This document shows positions 1-5,888 of a stretch of DNA of 19,165 nt, in pieces; positions within the stretch are counted from its first letter, which is position 1; each line of letters begins with the position of its first letter. Origin of the DNA: Oscillibacter sp. (GTDB lineage Bacteria > Bacillota > Clostridia > Oscillospirales > Oscillospiraceae). The position numbers were made by a program, and so were the translations under genes. The stretch lies in the NCBI GenBank assembly GCA_009773995.1, contig VSMY01000045.1:1-19165 (forward strand), written 5' to 3'. The notes under the pieces were generated by a model, which was given only the letters and a program-made list of their open reading frames with translations, did not search any database and was not told the origin of the DNA.

Positions 1-32
1 TCCATACACAGGCTGGGATACTGGATAGACCC

Positions 33-236
33 TTACTCCTTCTGGCGCAGCTCGTGTAACTGGAGGATGGGATGGTCCGCAGGCAGTTCCAGGCGGGTAG
101 GGTCGTCGAAAGCCGCCGCCGGGGTCTCCGGGGCCTCCTGAGGTATGTGTTCCTGCTCCGGAAGGAGCTCCTCATCCGTCTGGTCCTTTTTTTGTGAACG
201 GAACAGGATGGATGAAATTTTGTCCTTGATTGACAT
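33..236 (-). CDS. Small charged hypothetical protein (67 aa)
   Basis: Not recognised. The product is hydrophilic: a basic N-terminal stretch (MSIKDKISSILFRSQKK) followed by an acidic, proline-rich middle (EELLPEQEHIPQEAPETP) and a short Leu-rich end. There is no signal peptide or membrane segment, and most of it looks disordered. I chose the ATG at 236 because a GAGGTG sits 6 nt upstream; an in-frame GTG at 245, preceded at 6 nt by AGAGGA, is an equally credible start and would add three residues (70 aa). A good promoter lies just upstream (-10 at 290-295), which supports it being a real gene. Its downstream neighbour is outside the window. Function unknown. Confidence 0.55.
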   Translation of the reverse strand: MSIKDKISSILFRSQKKDQTDEELLPEQEHIPQEAPETPAAAFDDPTRLELPADHPILQLHELRQKE

Positions 237-289
237 GTCGGGCACCTCGATTCCTCTCTGCTAAACGGCGTTTTCACATCATACGTGCT

Positions 290-318
290 ATTATACTAGA
301 TTTCTATCCCATTGGGAA
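290..318 (-). promoter_or_regulatory. Promoter of the small hypothetical gene
   Basis: On the minus strand TTCCCA (318-313), a 17-nt spacer, then a perfect TATAAT (295-290). Transcription would begin near 283, about 45 nt before the ATG at 236. An 11-bp palindrome, AAACG-G-CGTTT (263-273), lies in the untranslated region and could be an operator. Confidence 0.55.
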
Positions 319-375
319 GACGCAATTATCATTTTAGTTGTATATATTTTGAAATTTTGGAAAACCCCGGAAGCC

Positions 376-404
376 TTGCACGCAGAAGCGGCATCTGTTA
401 TAAT
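376..404 (+). promoter_or_regulatory. Promoter of the GNAT gene
   Basis: TTGCAC (376-381), 17-nt spacer, TATAAT (399-404): a close match to a housekeeping sigma promoter. The predicted start near 411 gives a leader of about 30 nt before the ATG at 442. Confidence 0.7.
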
Positions 405-441
405 GCAGAAGAACGAAAAAACGGCTCGATGAGGTGGAAGC

Positions 442-915
442 ATGGACTTTACAATCAGACGTTTTCAGGAGACGGACGCGGAGGAGACCTCCGCCGTCAT
501 TGGAGAGGCGCTGCGGATCAGCAACGCCCCGGACTACCCGGCGGAAATCATTCAGGAGATGCTGGAGCTTTACGCTCCGGAAAATCTGCTGGAACAGGCT
601 CGGGGGGAGCATCTCTACATCCTCCGGGACGGGGAAAGAACGGTGGGCTGCGGCGGCGTCGCGCCCTATCTGGACAGCGAAACGGAGAGCATTCTGGTGA
701 CCGTCTTCGTTCTGCCGGAGTATCAGGGCAAGGGCGCGGGGCGAAGGCTCATGGAAACCTTGGAGAAGGACGCGTACTTCCTGCGGGCGGACCGGGTGGT
801 AATCCACTCCTCCATCACGGCCCGGGATTTTTACCTCAGAATGGGGTATCAATTTTCAGACGGCGCGGGAACCCCCGATGAGGAAGGATGCATCCGTATG
901 GAAAAGAGAACCTGA
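442..915 (+). CDS. GNAT-family N-acetyltransferase
   Basis: A 157-residue single-domain GNAT acetyltransferase, which transfers the acetyl group of acetyl-CoA to an amine. The acetyl-CoA-binding motif A is clear at residues 88-100: beta-4 strand VFVLPEY followed by the pyrophosphate loop QGKGAG and the helix RRLMETLEK. The C-terminal IHSSITARDFYLRMGY (about 121-136) is the usual motif B region with the late Tyr. The length is normal for the family. The start at 442 follows GAGGTGG by a short spacer. The gene has its own promoter (376-404) and a downstream hairpin (921-946), so it is monocistronic. The substrate (small molecule, peptide or ribosomal protein) cannot be told from the sequence. 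Confidence 0.9.
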   Translation: MDFTIRRFQETDAEETSAVIGEALRISNAPDYPAEIIQEMLELYAPENLLEQARGEHLYILRDGERTVGCGGVAPYLDSETESILVTVFVLPEYQGKGAGRRLMETLEKDAYFLRADRVVIHSSITARDFYLRMGYQFSDGAGTPDEEGCIRMEKRT

Positions 916-920
916 GAAGA

Positions 921-946
921 AAAGCCCTCCCGCAAGGGGGGGCTTT
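921..946. terminator. Bidirectional hairpin terminator between GNAT and YheO-like genes
   Basis: An 11-bp stem (921-931 with 936-946, one G-T pair) closed by a GCAA tetraloop. The plus strand has only three T after the stem; on the minus strand the stem is followed by TTTTCTTCTC, so it works best as terminator for the leftward regulator gene while also ending the GNAT transcript. Confidence 0.65.
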
Positions 947-978
947 CAGCTTGCCCTTTCCGGGGGAAGCGTCCCCCG

Positions 979-1653
979 CTATTTTTTAATCTGGGACAGG
1001 TAGCGGTACACGCTGGCCTGGGAGCAGCCCAAGCCGGCGGCCACATCCTTCACAGCCCCCTTGAGCAGGAAAATGCCGCTCTCCTCCAGGGCGGCGATGA
1101 TCAGCAGCCGCTCCTCGGAGGTCAGCCGTTCCGCCGGGACCCCCAGGCGCTCCAGCTCGTGGGCGATGGCGTCCTGTGCCACGGCCTCCGTGGAGTTGCG
1201 GAAGGTCTCCGGCCGGGGGGCGTGTTCATCCTCCGGCGGCTGTTCCAGGGCCTGAACGAATTGGTTCGGGTGGCAGAGGGTCAAAACCTGCTGGGCAAAG
1301 CTCTGAAAGCGGCTGTCGTCAAAGTTGATGCAAAGCATCCCGATGAGCTTCCCGTCCTCCTTGATGAACATGGTGCTGGAGCGCAGGGCGTTCCCGGCGG
1401 CGGAGACGCCGGAGTAGTGCAGGCGGTAGTCCTGCCACTCGTAGCTCTCGTCCTTCAGCACGCTCAGGGCCATGTTGGTCAGCGGCGCGCCGATTTCCCG
1501 GCCGCTGATATAGCCGTTGGCGATGGCGATGATGGAGCGGTTTTTGTCCGTCAGGTCGTGGAGGGCCACCTCGTAGTCCGGGCCCAGGGCGGCGCCCAGA
1601 AATTCCGTCAGCTTCACGTACTGGCGCAGCAGGGCGTTGGCGGTATCCGGCAT
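979..1653 (-). CDS. YheO-like PAS/helix-turn-helix transcriptional regulator
   Basis: A 224-residue regulator. Residues about 6-115 match the YheO-like PAS domain (LHDLTDKNRSIIAIANGYISGREIGAPLT, then SSTMFIKEDGKLIGMLCINFD), and residues about 175-222 form the DNA-binding domain of that family (LTSEERLLIIAALEESGIFLLKGAVKDVAAGLGCSQASVYRYLSQI). The best studied relative is DauR, which senses amino acids in Pseudomonas D-arginine catabolism; that is family knowledge, not a claim about this ligand. The ATG at 1653 follows AAAGGAGG by 5 nt. It is transcribed divergently from the tryptophanase-family gene, so control of the lyase/transporter operon in response to an amino acid or indole-type ligand is the natural inference. 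Confidence 0.85.
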   Translation of the reverse strand: MPDTANALLRQYVKLTEFLGAALGPDYEVALHDLTDKNRSIIAIANGYISGREIGAPLTNMALSVLKDESYEWQDYRLHYSGVSAAGNALRSSTMFIKEDGKLIGMLCINFDDSRFQSFAQQVLTLCHPNQFVQALEQPPEDEHAPRPETFRNSTEAVAQDAIAHELERLGVPAERLTSEERLLIIAALEESGIFLLKGAVKDVAAGLGCSQASVYRYLSQIKK

Positions 1654-1705
1654 AGGAGCCTCCTTTCCTTCCTGGGGAAAATCCGTTCTTTTTTCTTATT
1701 TTAGT

Positions 1706-1734
1706 ATTATATTCCTAAAAGGAACCTCTGTCAA
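1706..1734 (-). promoter_or_regulatory. Consensus promoter of the YheO-like regulator with spacer palindrome
   Basis: On the minus strand a perfect TTGACA (1734-1729), 17-nt spacer and perfect TATAAT (1711-1706). The inverted repeat TTCCT-AAA-AGGAA (1712-1724) lies entirely within the spacer, where a bound repressor would block RNA polymerase. An unrestrained full-consensus promoter for a regulator is unusual, so autorepression at this palindrome is likely. Confidence 0.75.
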
Positions 1735-1755
1735 AAAAATTTTTTCTCATTGTAA

Positions 1756-1771
1756 GAAAGGTCGGCCTTTC
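1756..1771. repeat. 16-bp inverted repeat in the divergent regulator/tryptophanase region
   Basis: GAAAGG-TCGG-CCTTTC, perfect 6-bp arms. It lies midway between the two divergent promoters and could be an operator. Nothing identifies the protein that would bind it. Confidence 0.4.
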
Positions 1772-1784
1772 AAGGGCTATTCAT

Positions 1785-1813
1785 ATTTTCCATAAAAATT
1801 ATATCAGGAAAAT
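1785..1813. repeat. Spaced inverted repeat upstream of the tryptophanase promoter
   Basis: ATTTTCC (1785-1791) and GGAAAAT (1807-1813) are exact reverse complements, 15 bp apart and centred about 44 bp upstream of the -35 hexamer at 1843. This is a typical position for an activator site. ATTCATA is also repeated directly at 1779 and 1818. Confidence 0.4.
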
Positions 1814-1842
1814 AGTGATTCATACAAAACGCACAAAAAGGA

Positions 1843-1871
1843 TTGACATTTTTTAGGAGTGCTGATAAAAT
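1843..1871 (+). promoter_or_regulatory. Promoter of the tryptophanase/transporter operon
   Basis: TTGACA (1843-1848), 17-nt spacer, TAAAAT (1866-1871). The predicted start near 1878 leaves an untranslated leader of about 198 nt before the ATG at 2076. Confidence 0.8.
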
Positions 1872-1877
1872 TATCTC

Positions 1878-2075
1878 ACGTTAAGAAGCAAATGCAGCCA
1901 TTTTTGCGGCATTCGCTCCCTTGCTCCCCTCCCAGGAGCGTTCGCAAAGTCCCGTCCCTCACACCAGGTACTGTCCGCTAGGCGCCCCGTCCGGCCATGG
2001 GAAAGCCGGACCGGCGACGACCGGGGTACCTCCTGAACATCTGGCGAAAGCCACACTTTATGGAGGTAGATCAAA
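1878..2075 (+). promoter_or_regulatory. Structured leader RNA with alternative anti-Shine-Dalgarno pairing
   Basis: The leader holds several exact complementarities. Stem 1: TTTGCG (1903-1908) with CGCAAA (1943-1948), continued inside by CGCTCC (1914-1919) with GGAGCG (1935-1940). Stem 2: CCCC (1985-1988) with GGGG (2023-2026), enclosing GTCCGGC (1989-1995) with GCCGGAC (2005-2011). Two pairings are mutually exclusive: AGGTAC (1966-1971) with GTACCT (2026-2031), and TACCTCC (2027-2033) with GGAGGTA (2062-2068), the ribosome binding site of the downstream gene. A GNRA hairpin TGGC-GAAA-GCCA (2042-2053) sits in the sequestering loop. This is the layout of a translational riboswitch or ribosome-mediated attenuator. 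It does not match any riboswitch class I know, and no T-rich terminator is present. Confidence 0.6.
1892..1981 (+). CDS. Possible 29-aa leader peptide (uORF) upstream of the tryptophanase gene
   Basis: A short open frame from ATG 1892 to TAG 1979-1981, with only a weak AAGAAG upstream. It contains no Trp codon, so it is not a TnaC equivalent by sequence. Its interest is position: a ribosome stopped at the TAG would cover AGGTAC (1966-1971), the segment that competes for the anti-Shine-Dalgarno strand. It may equally be a chance frame. Confidence 0.2.
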   Translation: MQPFLRHSLPCSPPRSVRKVPSLTPGTVR

Positions 2076-3731
2076 ATGGACAAGAACATGACGCACTATC
2101 CCCTGGACGTTCCCGCTCCTCATCACTTCACCTTCGCCGTCCGCGACCTGCCCACGGTCACCGTGGAACAGCGTGAGCGCGCTCTGAAGGCCACGCATTA
2201 CAACGAGTTCGCCTTCCCCTCCGGAATGCTGACCGTCGACATGCTGTCCGACTCCGGCACCACCGCCATGACCAACCAGCAGTGGGCCACCCTGTTCCTG
2301 GGCGACGAGGCGTATGGCCGGAACACCGGTTATTACGTGCTGCTGGACACCTTCCGCGACATCTTCGAGCGGGGCGGGGAGAAGAACTGGAAGAAGTCCA
2401 TCGACCTGGTGCGCACGGACTGCCGGGACGTGGAAAAGATGATGAACGAGCTGTACCTGTGCGAGTACGAGGGCGGCCTCTTCAACGGCGGCGCCGCGCA
2501 GATGGAGCGTCCCAACAGCTTTATCATCCAGCAGGGCCGGGCCGCCGAGTCCGTGCTAATGGAAATCGTGAAGAAGATTCTGGCCCAGCGCCACCCCGGC
2601 AAGGTCTTCACCATCCCCTCCAACGGACACTTTGACACCACCGAGGGCAATATCAAGCAGATGGGCTCCATCCCCCGCAACCTCTACCACAAGGAGCTGC
2701 TGTACCAGGTTCCCGAGGGCGGAAAGTACGAGAAAAACCCGTTCAAGGGCAACATGGACATCGACAAGCTGGAGCAGCTCATCCAGGGCGTGGGCCCCGA
2801 AAACGTGCCCCTGATTTTCACCTGCATCACCAACAACCCCATCTGCGGCCACCCCGTCTCCATGGGGAACATCAAGGAGATTCACCGGATTTCCCGGAAG
2901 TATGACATCCCCCTGATCTTCGACGTGGCCCGCTGGGCGGAAAACTGCTACTTCATCAAGATGAACGAGCCCGGCTATGAGGACAAATCCATCGCGGAAA
3001 TCGCCACGGAAATGTTCTCTTACTGCGACGGCTTCTCCATGTCCGCCAAGAAGGACGGCCACTCCAACATGGGCGGCATGCTGGCCTTCCGGGACCGTGG
3101 GCTTTTCTGGCAGAAGTTCTCCGACTTCAACGAAGACGGCTCCGTCAAGACCGACGTGGGCGTGCTGCTGAAGGTCAAGCAGATCTCCTGCTACGGAAAC
3201 GACTCCTACGGCGGCATGAGCGGCCGGGACATCATGGCCCTGTCCTGCGGCCTGTATGAGTCCTGCGACTTCAACTACATGGACGGCCGCGTGAAGCAGT
3301 GCGAGTACCTGGCCCAGGGCTTCTACAAGGCCGGAGTCAAGGGCGTGGTTCTCCCCGCCGGCGGCCACGCGGTGTATATCAACATGGACGAGTTCTTCGA
3401 CGGCAAACGGGGCCACGACACCTTCGCGGGTGAGGGCTTCTCCCTGGAGCTCATCCGCCGGTACGGCATCCGGGTCTCCGAGCTTGGCGACTACTCCATG
3501 GAGTACGACCTGAAGACCCCCGAGCAGCAGGCCGAGCTTGCCAACGTGGTCCGCTTCGCCATTGACCGCGACCGGCTGACCCAGGAGCACCTGGATTACG
3601 TTATCGCCGCCGTCAAGGCCCTGTACGAGGACCGGGAGAGCATCCCCAACATGCGCATCGTCTGGGGCCACAAGCTGCCCATGCGCCACTTCCACGCCTT
3701 CCTCGAGCCCTATCCCAACGAGGAGAAGTAA
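2076..3731 (+). CDS. tnaA: Tryptophanase-family PLP-dependent beta-eliminating lyase with insertion
   Basis: A 551-residue PLP enzyme of the tryptophanase/tyrosine phenol-lyase family; tryptophanase splits L-tryptophan to indole, pyruvate and ammonia. Family landmarks in order: SDSGT (58-62), GDEAY with the active-site Tyr80, QQGRAAE (152-158) for the PLP phosphate and an arginine, FDTT with Asp187, Asn254, Asp283/Arg286 (DVAR) around the pyridine ring, SAKKD with Lys326 as the likely PLP lysine, and RHF with His538 near the C-terminus. Asp187 and His538 correspond to the tryptophanase-type residues (Thr and Phe in tyrosine phenol-lyase), and the arginine specific to tyrosine phenol-lyase is not seen near VSELG. 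Tryptophanases are usually about 470 residues; here about 45 extra residues (roughly 102-147) precede the QQGR loop and a smaller insert lies near 358-372. The ATG follows GGAGG by 9 nt. Co-oriented with the transporter downstream. Substrate tryptophan is likely but unproven. Confidence 0.85.
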   Translation: MDKNMTHYPLDVPAPHHFTFAVRDLPTVTVEQRERALKATHYNEFAFPSGMLTVDMLSDSGTTAMTNQQWATLFLGDEAYGRNTGYYVLLDTFRDIFERGGEKNWKKSIDLVRTDCRDVEKMMNELYLCEYEGGLFNGGAAQMERPNSFIIQQGRAAESVLMEIVKKILAQRHPGKVFTIPSNGHFDTTEGNIKQMGSIPRNLYHKELLYQVPEGGKYEKNPFKGNMDIDKLEQLIQGVGPENVPLIFTCITNNPICGHPVSMGNIKEIHRISRKYDIPLIFDVARWAENCYFIKMNEPGYEDKSIAEIATEMFSYCDGFSMSAKKDGHSNMGGMLAFRDRGLFWQKFSDFNEDGSVKTDVGVLLKVKQISCYGNDSYGGMSGRDIMALSCGLYESCDFNYMDGRVKQCEYLAQGFYKAGVKGVVLPAGGHAVYINMDEFFDGKRGHDTFAGEGFSLELIRRYGIRVSELGDYSMEYDLKTPEQQAELANVVRFAIDRDRLTQEHLDYVIAAVKALYEDRESIPNMRIVWGHKLPMRHFHAFLEPYPNEEK

Positions 3732-3782
3732 GTCCCCCCTGAAAAGTAAGTGCCACTGTACCGCAGGTTGAGTGTACAGCTT

Positions 3783-3849
3783 AGAGAGGGCGTCCGCCCA
3801 GACACCCGGTCATAATGACATGGACCCAGGCGGACGGCCCTCTCTTTGT
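3783..3849 (+). terminator. Large stem-loop between the lyase and transporter genes
   Basis: A 16-bp stem with one bulged G: 3783-3798 pairs with 3829-3845 (bulge at 3836). The 30-nt loop contains a further palindrome GTCAT-A-ATGAC. The stem is followed by TTTGTCGTTTT, an interrupted T tract. It may be a partial terminator that lowers transporter expression relative to the lyase, or a protective/processing hairpin within one operon transcript. Confidence 0.55.
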
Positions 3850-3903
3850 CGTTTTACGGCCTGTGGATTGTGTGTATATCGAGAAAGAGGAGGAAATTGT
3901 TAC

Positions 3904-5304
3904 ATGAGCAACGAAACCCTGCAGACCCGCGACGGGTTTAAGAGCCAGTGGGGCTTTATCCTGGCCTGCATCGGCTCCGCCGTCGGCATGGGCAACATCT
4001 GGCGCTTCCCCATCATGGTCGCCAAGTACGGCGGCATGACCTTCCTGCTGCCCTACTTTGTCATTGTCCTTCTGGTGGGCAACTCCGGCGTTATGGAGGA
4101 GTTCGCCCTGGGCCGCCGGGCCCAGGCGGGACCCATCGGCGCCTTCGGCCACTGCACCGAGGCGAAAAACGGCAATAAAAAGCTGGGCGAGGCCATCGGC
4201 CTGATTCCCATCATCGGCGCGCTGATGCTGGCCATCGGCTACACGGTGGTCATGAGCTGGATCTTCAAGTACACCTTCATGGCCCTCAGCGGCGGCCTGT
4301 ACGCCATGGGTCAGGACATGGGGACCATCGGCGGCACCTTCGGCGGCGCGGCCCCCGAGGCCGCGACTCTGGGCGAGGCCCTGAGCATGATGGTCAGCAA
4401 TGGGATCTTCGGCATCGGAAACGGCGTGTGGCTGCTGATCGGCCTGGTGGTGGCCCTGGCCATCATGGCCATGGGCGTGGCCAACGGCATCGAGGTCGCC
4501 AACAAGATCATGATGCCCATCCTGTTCGGCCTGTTCGTCATCCTGGCCGTCTACATCGGCTTCCAGCCCGGCGCTTCCGAGGGCTACAAGTTCCTGTTCA
4601 CCCTGGACCCCAAGGGCCTGCTGTCCTTTGAGGTGTGGGTCTACGCCTTCGGCCAGGCCTTCTTCTCCCTGTCCGTGGCGGGCAACGGCTCCGTGATCTA
4701 CGGCTCCTACCTGCCCAAGAACGAGAACATCCCCTCCTCCGCTCTGCGGGTGGCGTTCTTCGACACTCTGGCCGCCCTGCTGGCCGCGTTTGTGATTATC
4801 CCCGCCATTGGAGCCTCCGGCTTCGCCATGAGCGACATCAACCCCGGCCCGGGCCTGATGTTCGTGTACCTGGTCAACATCCTCAACGGCATGCCCGGCG
4901 GACGGATTGTGGGCATGATCTTCTACGTGGCCGTGCTGTTTGCGGGACTGAGCTCCATCGTCAACCTGTATGAGGCCCCCGTGGCCACCATGCAGGAGCA
5001 GTTCAAGCTGAAGAGAGGACCCGCCGTGGCGGTCATCGGCGTCATCGGCGCGATCGTCGCCCTGCTGATCCAGCCCTGGACCTCTCAGTGGATGGACGTG
5101 GTCTCCATCTACATCTGCCCCCTGGGCGCGGCCCTGGCGGCCATCATGTTCTACGTGGTGCTGCCCAAGGAGCAGGCTCTGGAGGAAGTCAACCGGGGCG
5201 CCAAGAAGCCCATCGGCGGCTGGTTCTTCCCCTTGGGTTATTTCTTCATCGCGATGTGCATCGCGGCCCTGATCCTGGGCGTGAAGTACGGCGGCATCGG
5301 CTGA
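3904..5304 (+). CDS. tnaT: Na+-dependent amino-acid transporter of the NSS/SNF family (TnaT-like)
   Basis: A 466-residue polytopic membrane protein of the neurotransmitter:sodium symporter family (LeuT, MhsT, Tyt1, TnaT), which couples Na+ influx to amino-acid uptake. The signature broken helix TM1 is at residues 24-36 (GSAVGMGNIWRFP) followed by the conserved Gly-Gly and Pro-Tyr; the unwound TM6 equivalent is in FGQAFFSLSVAGNGSVIYGSYL. Asp287 (FFDT) aligns with the acidic TM7 residue that replaces chloride in bacterial members. Length and hydrophobic pattern fit 11-12 helices. I use the ATG at 3904, 10 nt after AGGAGG; upstream in-frame starts run through the 3783-3849 hairpin. Symbiobacterium TnaT is a characterised Na+/tryptophan symporter, so the tryptophanase-family neighbour makes tryptophan the probable substrate. 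The symbol is by analogy. Confidence 0.88.
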   Translation: MSNETLQTRDGFKSQWGFILACIGSAVGMGNIWRFPIMVAKYGGMTFLLPYFVIVLLVGNSGVMEEFALGRRAQAGPIGAFGHCTEAKNGNKKLGEAIGLIPIIGALMLAIGYTVVMSWIFKYTFMALSGGLYAMGQDMGTIGGTFGGAAPEAATLGEALSMMVSNGIFGIGNGVWLLIGLVVALAIMAMGVANGIEVANKIMMPILFGLFVILAVYIGFQPGASEGYKFLFTLDPKGLLSFEVWVYAFGQAFFSLSVAGNGSVIYGSYLPKNENIPSSALRVAFFDTLAALLAAFVIIPAIGASGFAMSDINPGPGLMFVYLVNILNGMPGGRIVGMIFYVAVLFAGLSSIVNLYEAPVATMQEQFKLKRGPAVAVIGVIGAIVALLIQPWTSQWMDVVSIYICPLGAALAAIMFYVVLPKEQALEEVNRGAKKPIGGWFFPLGYFFIAMCIAALILGVKYGGIG

Positions 5305-5359
5305 GCCTGACTGCCTGTGAACGGATTCCCCCAGCGCGTGATTTTACCCTCTCTGAAAA

Positions 5360-5394
5360 GCGCCCGCTGTCTTTCGACAGCGGGCGCTTTTTTT
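5360..5394 (+). terminator. Intrinsic terminator after the transporter gene
   Basis: A perfect 12-bp GC-rich stem (5360-5371 with 5376-5387), TTTC loop, then seven T (5388-5394). Four A (5356-5359) precede the stem, so it could also serve the leftward HxlR gene that ends at 5396. Confidence 0.95.
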
Positions 5395-5395
5395 A

Positions 5396-5770
5396 TTACT
5401 CTTGATTTTCGTAAGGGTTGACATAGTCCGGCGGACAGAGGCGCTCCGCGCTCCACTGGAGCATTTGCTCCAGAATGGGTGTGAAGCTCTTTCCCAGCTC
5501 CGTCAGGGAGTACTCCACCCGGGGCGGCACCTCCCCGTAGACCTCCCGGTGCAGAAACCCGTCCCGCTCCAGCTCCCGGAGCTGCTTGCTCAGGGACGAC
5601 TGGGTGATGCCGTCCAGGCGGCGCAGCAGCTGGCCGAAGCGCTGGACCTTGTAGAAAGACACATACCAGAGGATGAGGATTTTCCACTTGCCCCCCAGCA
5701 CCGCCTGGAGGCTGGCCATGGGGACGCAGCGGGCCATGGCTTCCGGCGTCTGAAATTTGTTTCCCTTCAT
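5396..5770 (-). CDS. HxlR-family winged-helix transcriptional regulator
   Basis: A 124-residue HxlR (DUF24-type) MarR-superfamily regulator, normal length. Family hallmarks: N-terminal Cys15 in RCVPMASLQAVLGGKWKILILW (14-35), the recognition helix in RFGQLLRRLDGITQSSLSKQLRELERDGFLHREVY (44-78), and the wing VPPRVEYSLTELGKSF (81-96). In Bacillus YodB and HypR a Cys near this position senses electrophiles or disulfide stress; whether Cys15 does so is inference. I chose the ATG at 5770, 4 nt after AGGAGG; longer in-frame starts would add a non-conserved tail. It is divergent from the radical SAM gene, which is the probable target. Confidence 0.88.
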   Translation of the reverse strand: MKGNKFQTPEAMARCVPMASLQAVLGGKWKILILWYVSFYKVQRFGQLLRRLDGITQSSLSKQLRELERDGFLHREVYGEVPPRVEYSLTELGKSFTPILEQMLQWSAERLCPPDYVNPYENQE

Positions 5771-5825
5771 GGGGCCTCCTTTCATTGGTGCAGAAAAGGA
5801 TACCGGCACTAAAAAAATTGCGTAC

Positions 5826-5854
5826 TTGCGGCGCTTCGCGGCCCGGAGTAATAT
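5826..5854 (+). promoter_or_regulatory. Weak promoter candidate for the radical SAM gene
   Basis: TTGCGG (5826-5831), 17-nt spacer, TAATAT (5849-5854), about 35 nt before the ATG. The -35 is poor (3 of 6), as expected if regulated. Divergent from HxlR. Confidence 0.35.
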
Positions 5855-5888
5855 GGCGGCAGAATCCAATTTGAGAGGAGACGCGCTC

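Noticed and set aside
2011..2024. CCGG-CGACGA-CCGG hairpin with an ACGR-like loop, suggesting a mini-ykkC (guanidine-II) riboswitch
   Set aside because: Guanidine-II needs two similar hairpins with closed ACGR tetraloops; only one is present and the closing pairs do not fit. The segment is better used in the 1985-2026 stem.
1871..2089. 72-codon minus-strand frame over the tryptophanase leader
   Set aside because: No ribosome binding site, and it opposes a clear promoter and leader.
2556..3695. 379-codon open frame antisense to the tryptophanase-family gene
   Set aside because: Shadow frame caused by high GC codon bias; no ribosome binding site and no recognisable domain, while the plus-strand gene has full family motifs.
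3772..3903. N-terminally extended transporter (44 extra residues)
   Set aside because: The extension is encoded by the intergenic hairpin and lacks a ribosome binding site; AGGAGG before 3904 marks the real start.
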